This document shows positions 37,581-44,353 of a stretch of 44,353 nucleotides of DNA, in pieces; the stretch's first letter is position 1; the number at the start of each line of letters is the position of its first letter. The stretch spans positions 1-44,353 of the forward strand of contig JAJZSQ010000014.1 of assembly GCA_021849615.1 (NCBI GenBank), written 5' to 3'. The translations under genes were made by a program, and so were the position numbers. The notes under the pieces were generated by a model. The model made no database searches, had not been told where the DNA came from, and saw only the letters and a list, made by a program, of their open reading frames with translations. This DNA comes from Pseudomonadota bacterium (GTDB lineage Bacteria; Pseudomonadota; Gammaproteobacteria; Steroidobacterales; Steroidobacteraceae).

Positions 37581-39386
37581 TCAATGACTCCAGAGCATCA
37601 GGTGCTCGACGATCGGCCCGAGCGCGAGCGCCGGCACGAAGGTGAGCGCACCGACCAGCAGCACCGTACCGATCAGCAAGGCGATGAAGGTCGGTCCATG
37701 CGTCGGCATGGTGCCGGCGGACACCGGAATGCGCTTCTTCGCCGCGAGTGAGCCGGCAACGGCAAGCACCGCCACGATTGGCCAGAAGCGCCCCAGCCAC
37801 ACCACGACGCCAAGCGCGGTGTTGTAAAACGGCGTATCGGCACTGATGCCGGCAAATGCGCTGCCGTTGTTGTTGCCGGCCGAGGTGAACGCGTAGAGGA
37901 TTTCGGAGAATCCGTGCGGCCCCGGGTTGGCGACGCCGGCCCGACCGGCCGCGACGCTGACCGCGATCGCCGTCCCCGTGAGCACGATGAACGGCATGAC
38001 GAGAATCGCGATGGCGCTCATCTTCATCTCGAACGCCTCGATCTTCTTGCCCAGATACTCCGGCGTACGCCCGATCATCAGTCCGGCGATGAACACCCCG
38101 ATGATGGCGAAGATGAGCATCGAATAGAGGCCTGAACCGACGCCGCCGAACACCACCTCGCCAAGCATCATGTCGAGCAGCGGCACCATCCCGCCGAGCG
38201 GCAGATAGGAGTCGTGCATCGAGTTCACCGCGCCGGTGGAGGTGACGGTGGAAGCGGTAGCGAACAGCGTCGAGCCGGCGATACCGAACCGCACTTCCTT
38301 GCCTTCCATGTTGCCGCCACTTTGCTCAGAGTTCGGCCGCTGATTGACGCCGAGCGCGGTCAGCTGCGGATTGCCGCGCTGCTCGCTGTGATTGCACACC
38401 GCATAGAGCCCGACGAATAGGATCACCATGGCCGCGAGCACCGCCCAGCCTTGGCGGGTATCTGCGACCATGAAGCCGAAGGTATAGGTAAGGGCGGCCG
38501 GGATCAGGACGATCGCGAGCATCTCGAGCAGGTTGGTCCACGCATTGGGATTCTCGAACGGATGGGCGGAGTTTGCATTGAAGAACCCGCCGCCGTTCGT
38601 GCCGAGCTCCTTGATCGCCTCCTGCGAGGCCACCGGCCCCATCGGCAGCGTCTGGGTGCGGGCGGTCAGCGTTTGCAGCACCGGCACACCAGCCGCCGTG
38701 GTAAGCGGCTGCCCGGCGCCGTTCAGCTGCGGCTGCTGGTAAGTCACCGGCTGCAGCAGTTTCACCTCCCGGTAGCGGCTGAAGTTCTGGATCACGCCCT
38801 GACTGACCAGGGCGAGCGCAATCAGGGTCGCGATCGGCAGCAGCACGTAGAGCGTCGCGCGCGTCACATCGACCCAGAAGTTGCCGATGGTCCTGGCGCT
38901 GTGGCGCGCCAGTCCGCGAATCAGCGTCACCGCCACCACGATGCCGGTTGCGGCGGAGAGAAAGTTCTGCACCGCCAATCCGGCCATCTGGGTCAGATAG
39001 CTCATGGTGGTCTCGGGCGTGTAGCTCTGCCAGTTGGTGTTGGTCACGAAGCTCAGCGCGGTGTTGAACGCCGAGTCCGCCGAGGGCGCCCCGAAATGCT
39101 GCGGGTTCAGCGGCAGCCAGCCCTGCAGCCGCTGCAGCGCGTACAGCAGCAGCGCCCCGAGTGCATTGAACACCAGGAGCGCGAGCGCGTAGTGCTTCCA
39201 GCCCATCTGCGCGGCCGGATCGATCCCGCAGAGCCGGTACAGCCGCGACTCGAGGCGCGCGCCGAGACCGAGCCCGGCGATGGGCTCCCCTTCCATCACG
39301 CGGGCCATGTACAGGCCGAGCGGCTTCACCAGGAGCAGCGTTACGGCGAGAAACAGGGCGAGCAGCCCCCAGGACTGGGCAGTCAT
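37581..39386 (-). CDS. kdpA: KdpA potassium-channel-like subunit
   Basis: 601 residues, about ten membrane helices, potassium-binding and translocating subunit. Filter-type motifs include [44 protein letters not shown] and [13 protein letters not shown], the four Kdp filter regions. The ATG lies directly after the kdpF stop, with GGAGA inside the end of kdpF. Confidence 0.98.
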   Translation of the reverse strand: MTAQSWGLLALFLAVTLLLVKPLGLYMARVMEGEPIAGLGLGARLESRLYRLCGIDPAAQMGWKHYALALLVFNALGALLLYALQRLQGWLPLNPQHFGAPSADSAFNTALSFVTNTNWQSYTPETTMSYLTQMAGLAVQNFLSAATGIVVAVTLIRGLARHSARTIGNFWVDVTRATLYVLLPIATLIALALVSQGVIQNFSRYREVKLLQPVTYQQPQLNGAGQPLTTAAGVPVLQTLTARTQTLPMGPVASQEAIKELGTNGGGFFNANSAHPFENPNAWTNLLEMLAIVLIPAALTYTFGFMVADTRQGWAVLAAMVILFVGLYAVCNHSEQRGNPQLTALGVNQRPNSEQSGGNMEGKEVRFGIAGSTLFATASTVTSTGAVNSMHDSYLPLGGMVPLLDMMLGEVVFGGVGSGLYSMLIFAIIGVFIAGLMIGRTPEYLGKKIEAFEMKMSAIAILVMPFIVLTGTAIAVSVAAGRAGVANPGPHGFSEILYAFTSAGNNNGSAFAGISADTPFYNTALGVVVWLGRFWPIVAVLAVAGSLAAKKRIPVSAGTMPTHGPTFIALLIGTVLLVGALTFVPALALGPIVEHLMLWSH

Positions 39387-39476
39387 TTAGAATTTCTCCG
39401 GCTTGAACAACGCGTAGAGCAGATAACCGGTGAGGGCGAGCGCGAGCAGGCCGCTGATCAGATACAGCGCGTTCAT
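39387..39476 (-). CDS. kdpF: KdpF small stabilising subunit
   Basis: 29 residues: one membrane helix (LYLISGLLALALTGYLLYAL) followed by the typical FKPEKF tail. KdpF stabilises the KdpABC complex. It overlaps the upstream 31-codon ORF by ATGA and abuts kdpA. Confidence 0.9.
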   Translation of the reverse strand: MNALYLISGLLALALTGYLLYALFKPEKF

Positions 39477-39568
39477 GGCGTCTCTGCCAGGCGAGCGATC
39501 GCCCAGACGATCGCGTGGGTCAGTGCGTAGAGCACTGCGAGCAGCAGTATGAATTCCAGGTCTGCCAT
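39473..39568 (-). CDS. 31-residue membrane peptide preceding kdpF
   Basis: The frame starts at ATG 39568 behind GAGGAG and ends in a TGA that overlaps the kdpF ATG. It encodes one hydrophobic helix (LEFILLLAVLYALTHAIVWA) and the tail IARLAETP. Coupling by overlap, a strong ribosome-binding site and a transmembrane helix indicate a real first gene of the kdp operon. Small ORFs at this position are, to my recollection, present in other kdp operons but rarely annotated. Function is unknown; an extra small subunit of the pump is one possibility. Confidence 0.72.
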   Translation of the reverse strand: MADLEFILLLAVLYALTHAIVWAIARLAETP

Positions 39569-39594
39569 ATCCGCGACTCCTCATTGCGCCATCC

Positions 39595-39634
39595 GGGGAG
39601 CACTCCCCAGGGCGCGCACGGTAGCGCGCACGGT
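39595..39634 (-). promoter_or_regulatory. candidate kdp operator: palindrome and direct repeat
   Basis: About 27-66 nt upstream of the first kdp frame lie a palindrome GGGGAG-CA-CTCCCC (39595-39608) and two copies of GCGCGCACGGT with a 12-bp period (39612-39622 and 39624-39634). Either could bind KdpE. No good sigma70 promoter is seen beside them, which would fit an activated promoter. Confidence 0.35.
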
Positions 39635-39697
39635 GTGAGCACAAGGTGAGCAAAACCGGCTGGTATCGGCCGGGACCGTGACGGACAATGCTGCGCC

Positions 39698-40606
39698 ATG
39701 AGCGATCCGCCCCGATATCAGGGTTTTCGGCCGCTGCGCCCCGGCGCACGCGTCGCCGTGGTGGCGCCGGCCGGCCCCTTCGAGCGCGCCGCCCTCGAGG
39801 CGGGCCTCGCCGTGCTCGCCGCGCGCTACTCGGTACACCTCGCCCCGGAGCTCCTCGCGCGGCAACGCTATCTGGCCGGCAGCGATGCGCAGCGACTCGC
39901 GCAGCTCACCGCCGCGCTCAGCGATCCGGACATCGACGCGCTGTTCTGCGCCCGCGGCGGTTATGGCGCGATGCGGCTGCTACCGGCACTCGAGAGCGTC
40001 GCCCCGGCCCCGAAGCCGCTCGTCGGCTTCTCGGACATCACGGCGCTGCACGCGTGGCTGCAGCGCAACGGGCAGGTGAGCGTGCACGGGCCGGTCCTCA
40101 CCCAGCTGGGCAAGCTCGACCCCCGAACGCACGAGCGCCTGTTTGCCCTGCTCGAGGACAGTGAGCCCGCCGCGCCGCTGCAAGGCACCGACACGTATGT
40201 CCCCGGAGTCGCCGAAGGGCCTCTTCAGGGCGGGACGCTCGCGGTGCTCTCGCGGCTGCTCGGCACCCCGTACCTGCCGCCCCTCGAGGGCGCGGTCCTG
40301 CTGCTCGAGGACGTCGGCGAGCAACCCTACCGTCTGGATCGGATGTGGACCCACCTGGCGCTGGCCGGGGTGTTCCGCCGCGTTCGCGGCATCGTGCTCG
40401 GCGCATTCACCGGCTGCGAGGCGCACGAGGCCGACTACACGAGCGCCCAGGTTCTGCGCGATCTGGCCGCCGCGACCGGCCTGCCGTGCGCCGCAGGATT
40501 TCCGATCGGCCACGGGGAGCGCAACGAGCCGGTGCCGCTCGGGGTGCGCGTACGGCTCGATGCGGCGGCGCAAACGCTGACGTTTCTTCACGGTGCCACA
40601 CGCTGA
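39698..40606 (+). CDS. ldcA: LD-carboxypeptidase (peptidase S66)
   Basis: 302 residues. The enzyme removes the terminal D-Ala from cytoplasmic murein tetrapeptides during recycling. Motifs: RVAVVAPAGPF, FCARGGYGAMRLLP, GFSDITALH with probable nucleophile Ser112, LLEDVGEQPYRLDR (Glu204) and PIGHGERN (His272), giving the Ser-Glu-His triad of the family. Divergent from the kdp operon; no clear ribosome-binding site. Family membership is certain, though some S66 members hydrolyse microcin C instead. Confidence 0.92.
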   Translation: MSDPPRYQGFRPLRPGARVAVVAPAGPFERAALEAGLAVLAARYSVHLAPELLARQRYLAGSDAQRLAQLTAALSDPDIDALFCARGGYGAMRLLPALESVAPAPKPLVGFSDITALHAWLQRNGQVSVHGPVLTQLGKLDPRTHERLFALLEDSEPAAPLQGTDTYVPGVAEGPLQGGTLAVLSRLLGTPYLPPLEGAVLLLEDVGEQPYRLDRMWTHLALAGVFRRVRGIVLGAFTGCEAHEADYTSAQVLRDLAAATGLPCAAGFPIGHGERNEPVPLGVRVRLDAAAQTLTFLHGATR

Positions 40607-40683
40607 TTCCCCCGGCGCGCCCTATCGGATTCGGCGGGATTGCTGCAGGATAGCGCCTCGATCCCCCTCACCGAGCCGAAGCC

Positions 40684-41319
40684 ATGCACTCCTCTGCCGA
40701 CATCGAGCGGATCCTCAAGCTCTCCCCGGTCATGCCCGTCGTCGTGATCGACGATCCGGCCCTCGCCCCGGACTTGGCGCGCGCCCTGGTGCGCGGCGGT
40801 CTGCGCGTCATCGAAGTGACCCTGCGTACGCCTTCGGCGCTAGCGGCCATCGAAGCGATCGCGCACGCCGTGCCGGAGATCTCCGTGGGCGCCGGCACCG
40901 TGTTGTCGGTCGAGGATCTGCGCGCTGCGGCCAATGCAGGCGCCACGTTCGCGATCTCCCCGGGCGCGACCCCGGCGCTGCTCGAGGCGGGCGTGCATGC
41001 CCCGATCCCCTACCTGCCCGCAGTGGCGAGCGCCTCGGAGCTGATGCTCGGACTCGCCCACGGCTACCACTGTTTCAAATTCTTCCCCGCCGTGCCGGCC
41101 GGGGGCACCGCCATGCTCAAGTCCTTCGCCGGGCCGTTTCCGCAGGCACGCTTCTGTCCGACCGGCGGCATCACGCAGGAGACGGTCGGCACCTTCCTGA
41201 AACTCGGCAACGTGTTGTGCGCCGGGGGGTCATGGCTCTCGCCGGCCGAGGCACTTGCTGCGCGCGACTGGGCGCGGATCGAAGCGCTCGCCGCCCGTGC
41301 GGCCGCCAGCAGAACTTGA
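40684..41319 (+). CDS. eda: KDPG/KHG aldolase
   Basis: 211-residue class I aldolase of the Entner-Doudoroff pathway, splitting 2-keto-3-deoxy-6-phosphogluconate into pyruvate and glyceraldehyde-3-phosphate. Motifs: VIEVTLRTP with Glu44, VGAGTVLS, FAISPGATP, and the Schiff-base Lys132 in YHCFKFFPA, then PTGGI. The partner dehydratase edd is not in the window. Confidence 0.95.
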   Translation: MHSSADIERILKLSPVMPVVVIDDPALAPDLARALVRGGLRVIEVTLRTPSALAAIEAIAHAVPEISVGAGTVLSVEDLRAAANAGATFAISPGATPALLEAGVHAPIPYLPAVASASELMLGLAHGYHCFKFFPAVPAGGTAMLKSFAGPFPQARFCPTGGITQETVGTFLKLGNVLCAGGSWLSPAEALAARDWARIEALAARAAASRT

Positions 41320-41365
41320 GCCCCTGAAGCACGGTCCAACCGTCAGCACCACGGGCCCCTCCTCC

Positions 41366-42106
41366 ATGCCGACCCGTCCGTCCCGCGCGCTCCGGCTGGG
41401 CGCGACCGCATTCCTCGCAGCCCTGTCCGGCTGCTCAATGGCGCCGCTGCGGCTCACCGCCCCGGCGCATGCGCCGCACTTGGCCGGCAACTGGCAGCTC
41501 GACGCCGCGCACAGCGAACCGATCGATGCGGCGGTGAAACGCCTGCAGGGGCAGTTGCACGCTCGCATGCGCAAGACGCTACGGGCGATGAAGCGTGCCG
41601 AGGCGCGCGCGCAGAGCGAGTCCGCCCCTCCCTCTGGAGGCGATCATGACCGGGATGGGTCGTCCGCACCGGCCCGCATCGGGGGCCACACCGTCCAGGA
41701 GCCCGGCGTCGAAGTGAGTGCCCCGATGTTCGGTGCAGCCTGGGTGCGTGAGCTCATCGGGCACGTCCCGGTCGGCAGCCTCCTCAACCTCGCGCTCTCT
41801 CCTCGCGAGTTCTCCCTGACCAGTGCCGCCGGTGTCCAGCAGTGCAACCTCGGCATTCCGACCGTGATCGCCTTCGGACCGCACGACACCGCGAACCAGA
41901 GTTGCGGCTGGCGCGGACAGGCGTTCGTCATCGAACTGCAGCCGCTGCTCGGACCGAAGCTGAGCGAGCAGTTCGCGATCGCCCCGGGAGGCGAGCTGGT
42001 CATGACGCTGCACCTGTCCGGGCAGGGCGTCGACGTCACTCTGGTGCGCCGTTACCGGCGCACGACGCAGGGGCCGCCGCAGACGCTGCTGCCGACCAGC
42101 GACTGA
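41366..42106 (+). CDS. lipoprotein of unknown function
   Basis: 246 residues starting MPTRPSRALRLGATAFLAAL with a lipobox ending at Cys23 (LSGC). After HLAGNWQLD there is a charged, low-complexity helix (MRKTLRAMKRAEARAQSE) and a linker rich in Gly and Asp, then a beta-rich C-terminal part (PREFSLTSAAGVQ, ELVMTLHLSGQGVDVTLVRR). The pattern resembles lipocalin-like or stress-lipoprotein domains in Xanthomonadales, but I do not recognise the family. The ATG at 41366 gives a clean signal; the earlier in-frame start is inside eda. Confidence 0.75.
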   Translation: MPTRPSRALRLGATAFLAALSGCSMAPLRLTAPAHAPHLAGNWQLDAAHSEPIDAAVKRLQGQLHARMRKTLRAMKRAEARAQSESAPPSGGDHDRDGSSAPARIGGHTVQEPGVEVSAPMFGAAWVRELIGHVPVGSLLNLALSPREFSLTSAAGVQQCNLGIPTVIAFGPHDTANQSCGWRGQAFVIELQPLLGPKLSEQFAIAPGGELVMTLHLSGQGVDVTLVRRYRRTTQGPPQTLLPTSD

Positions 42107-42118
42107 AGCCGGGACGCC

Positions 42119-43051
42119 TCAGGCCAGCGCGAACGCCCAGGCGATCGCCATGATCAGCGTGGCGGCGAGCCCGGGCAGCCACTGCGGCACGCGCTCCAGC
42201 CGCCGGTCGATCGGCGGCCAGGCGGCCGCCCAACCGAGCAGGACTCCGAAGGTGAACCCGAGCAGGTGCGCCGTGACGTCAGTGTGCTTGCCGGCCGTGC
42301 CGAGCCAGCCGAGCAGCACCACGCCGGCCCCGAGCGGCACCCAGCGGCGCAGCCAGCTCGGGTGCGCCCCGCGCTCGGTCCACCAGGTGTGTGCGGCCAT
42401 CATGCCAAGGGCCGTGAACACCGCGGTTGACGCCCCGACGGAGCGGTACCACGGAGGTCCCACCAGCCCCTCCACCAGGTTGGCCAGTCCGCCGCCGACG
42501 ACGATCAGGAACCAGGCGGTTCCGACACCGAGCTGCTGACCGGCGAGGTAGCCGAACCACAGGCCCGCCAGCAGGTTGCCCGCCAGATGCGGTCCGCTCA
42601 TGTGCAGCGTCAGACAGGTCCAGGCGCGCCACCACTGCCCGGCACGCACCGGCGCCCCGTGCAGCTCGCCGCGGTTGAACGCATCGAGCCGCACCAGCCC
42701 GTTCGAGAGCACGTACGCCACCCCGAGCAGCCACAGTGCATAGCCGACGCAGCCGATCCACGCATTGCGGAACAAGCGTCGCGGCGGTGGCGGGGGTAAC
42801 GGTCGGCGCGGAGGATTTTCCTGCTCGTACAGCTGCAGATGCGCCGTGGCCCGCTCAACGTCCCCTGCGGCCACCTGCAGCACGCATCGGCGTGAAAGCG
42901 CCACGATCTCGCTCGCGATGCCGACCGCCGCGAGCACGAGTGCGCGCTCTTCGCAGTCCCGTCGCCGCCGGGCGCGATACACCTCAACCTCCGGTTCGCT
43001 GCCGGCCTCCGTCGCCGCGTGCGCCGAGGAGGGGGCGCTGAGTTCGTCCAT
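42119..43051 (-). CDS. rhomboid family intramembrane protease with cytoplasmic N-terminal domain
   Basis: 310 residues. The C-terminal two thirds form a rhomboid domain of about six membrane helices with HLAGNLLAG (155-163), catalytic Ser208 in SVGASTAVFTALG and His262 in VTAHLLGFTFG. The N-terminal 95 residues are soluble, with a helical segment and a Pro-rich hinge (PPRRPLPPPPPRR, 80-92) before the first helix. ATG 43051 is chosen over an earlier in-frame ATG that lies in low-similarity sequence. Substrates are unknown. Confidence 0.87.
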   Translation of the reverse strand: MDELSAPSSAHAATEAGSEPEVEVYRARRRRDCEERALVLAAVGIASEIVALSRRCVLQVAAGDVERATAHLQLYEQENPPRRPLPPPPPRRLFRNAWIGCVGYALWLLGVAYVLSNGLVRLDAFNRGELHGAPVRAGQWWRAWTCLTLHMSGPHLAGNLLAGLWFGYLAGQQLGVGTAWFLIVVGGGLANLVEGLVGPPWYRSVGASTAVFTALGMMAAHTWWTERGAHPSWLRRWVPLGAGVVLLGWLGTAGKHTDVTAHLLGFTFGVLLGWAAAWPPIDRRLERVPQWLPGLAATLIMAIAWAFALA

Positions 43052-43263
43052 GAGACCATCATCGCATACCCCCCCGGTGGGCAAAACCGCCCCTCCGGCA
43101 GAGTCCCGCGTACGCACCAGCTCGCCGGGTCTTTCGGCGCCGCCCCGCCGCCCGACTTCCCCGCGGGGGCGCAGCCGGAGACACTTCTACGTATGGCCGC
43201 CGCCGTCGGCATGGGCCATCATCATCGCGGGCCGTCATGTGCGGCCGCCGGACCCCTGCCACG

Positions 43264-44353
43264 ATGCGCCCACTCGACTTCGATCCCGATCTGCTGCGCC
43301 GCTACGACCGCCCGGGACCCCGCTATACCTCCTACCCGACCGCGCCTCAGTTCACGCCGCAGTTCGGCGCCGCCGAAGTACGCGAGTTCATCCGCCGCAG
43401 CAACTCCAGCGGCCACTCACTGTCGATCTACGCGCACATGCCGTTCTGCGCGAGCCCCTGCCTCTACTGCGGCTGCAACCGCGTCATCACGCGCGACTCG
43501 GCGCGTGCCGAGCAGTATCTGGAGCGTCTGCTCGCCGAAGTGGCGCTGCTCGCCCCGCTGTTCGCGCGACAGCGCGAGGTGCTGCAGGTGCACCTCGGCG
43601 GCGGCACGCCGAACTTCTTCCGGCCCGAACAGATTGGACGGCTCCTCGCAGCGCTGGCCGGAGAGTTTCAGCTCAGCGCGCGGCCCGAGCGGGACTTCTC
43701 CATTGAGCTCGATCCGCGCTGCGTGAGCACCGAGGACATCGCCGCGCTCGGCGCACTCGGCTTCAATCGTGCCAGTCTCGGGGTCCAGGACTTCGATCCG
43801 CAGGTGCAGCGCGCGGTCAACCGGATTCAGAGCATTGAGCAGACGCTCGAGGTGATCGATGCCTGCCGGACCCACGGCTTTCGCTCCGTCAACGTCGATC
43901 TGATCTACGGCCTGCCACTGCAGACTCCGGAAGGATTTGCGCGCACGCTCGAGACCGTAATCGCGGCGCGCCCGGACCGGCTTGCAGTCTACGGCTATGC
44001 GCACCTGCCCGAGCTGTTCAAACCGCAACGCCATCTCGACACGACATTCCTGCCGCACCCGCCGACGCGCATCGCACTGCTGCGTCTGGCTATCGAGCAG
44101 CTCACCGCCGCGGGCTATCAGTACATCGGCATGGATCACTTCGCGCTGCCACAGGACGATCTGGCGGTCGCACGGACCGCCGGCGGCCTGCAGCGCAACT
44201 TCATGGGGTACACCACCCACGCGGACTGCGACCTGCTCGGACTCGGCGTCAGCGCGATCAGCCACATCGGGGCGAGCTTCAGCCAGAACCACCGCGACCT
44301 GCCGGGCTGGGAAGCGGCCGTCGATGCCGGCCGCCTGCCGGTCTGGCGCGGGC
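43264..44353 (+). CDS. hemN: oxygen-independent coproporphyrinogen III oxidase, 5' part
   Basis: Radical SAM enzyme of heme synthesis that works without oxygen. The first 363 residues are inside the window. They include RPGPRYTSYPTAPQF and the cluster-binding CASPCLYCGC (Cys62, Cys66, Cys69, plus Cys71), then VHLGGGTPNFF, SLGVQDFDP, NVDLIYGLP and YGYAHLPELFKPQR. These match HemN rather than the HemW-type. The end lies beyond 44353. No FNR box or strong ribosome-binding site is seen upstream. Confidence 0.95.
   Translation, partial: MRPLDFDPDLLRRYDRPGPRYTSYPTAPQFTPQFGAAEVREFIRRSNSSGHSLSIYAHMPFCASPCLYCGCNRVITRDSARAEQYLERLLAEVALLAPLFARQREVLQVHLGGGTPNFFRPEQIGRLLAALAGEFQLSARPERDFSIELDPRCVSTEDIAALGALGFNRASLGVQDFDPQVQRAVNRIQSIEQTLEVIDACRTHGFRSVNVDLIYGLPLQTPEGFARTLETVIAARPDRLAVYGYAHLPELFKPQRHLDTTFLPHPPTRIALLRLAIEQLTAAGYQYIGMDHFALPQDDLAVARTAGGLQRNFMGYTTHADCDLLGLGVSAISHIGASFSQNHRDLPGWEAAVDAGRLPVWRG

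Noticed and set aside
35450-37645. Plus-strand open frame of 731 codons opposite kdpB and kdpC
   Set aside because: The opposite strand encodes intact KdpB and KdpC with all motifs, and the plus frame has no recognisable domain.

Overview
The window is about 44 kb of GC-rich bacterial chromosome. Gene content fits a gammaproteobacterium: a TonB-dependent receptor, a TonB fusion protein, PrkA/DUF444/SpoVR, KdpFABCDE, HemN, and a GH57/GlgP/GlgC glycogen cluster. The style resembles Xanthomonadales, Nevskiales or Steroidobacterales, but this placement is an inference from gene content and no rRNA or tRNA is present to test it.

Region 1 (1-7705) is accessory. It opens with a secreted retropepsin-like protein of visibly lower GC. 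A nested mobile-element island follows (1406-7669). An IS66-type remnant on the minus strand (1406 to about 4812) is split by an IS21-family element (2013-4649) with a 6-bp target duplication. It abuts a second IS66-type fragment on the plus strand (about 4825-7444), which is split by a complete group II intron lying antisense to it (5140-7139, reverse transcriptase on the minus strand). The second fragment ends against a 225-nt 5' relic of a different, class IIC-like intron (7445-7669). That relic sits directly behind the intrinsic terminator of the next gene, where class IIC introns are known to insert.

Region 2 (7735-11558) holds a TonB-dependent receptor with a 5' leader carrying repeated motifs, and a DUF192 protein. 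Region 3 (11708-19251) is a glycogen/alpha-glucan cluster (GlgP, GlgC, GH57) followed by a LEA14-like lipoprotein and glutamate decarboxylase. Region 4 (19263-25917, minus) is the stress operon prkA - DUF444 - spoVR with an EF-G-like GTPase at its end.

Region 5 (26396-31503, plus) is the most unusual. It is a four-gene operon encoding a TonB-domain protein with a degenerate receiver domain, a membrane-bound CheA-like kinase that lacks a CheW-type domain, a stand-alone CheY-like receiver and a CheX-like phosphatase. It looks like a complete phosphorelay with its own phosphatase, tied by gene order to a TonB protein.

Region 6 (31513-39568, minus) is the potassium operon kdpF-A-B-C-D-E, preceded by a 31-codon membrane-peptide ORF that overlaps kdpF. 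Region 7 (39698-44353) holds LD-carboxypeptidase, KDPG aldolase, a lipoprotein of unknown function, a rhomboid protease and the start of hemN, which runs off the window. The theme of regions 3-6 is stress and envelope physiology: carbon storage, acid and potassium homeostasis, and signalling.
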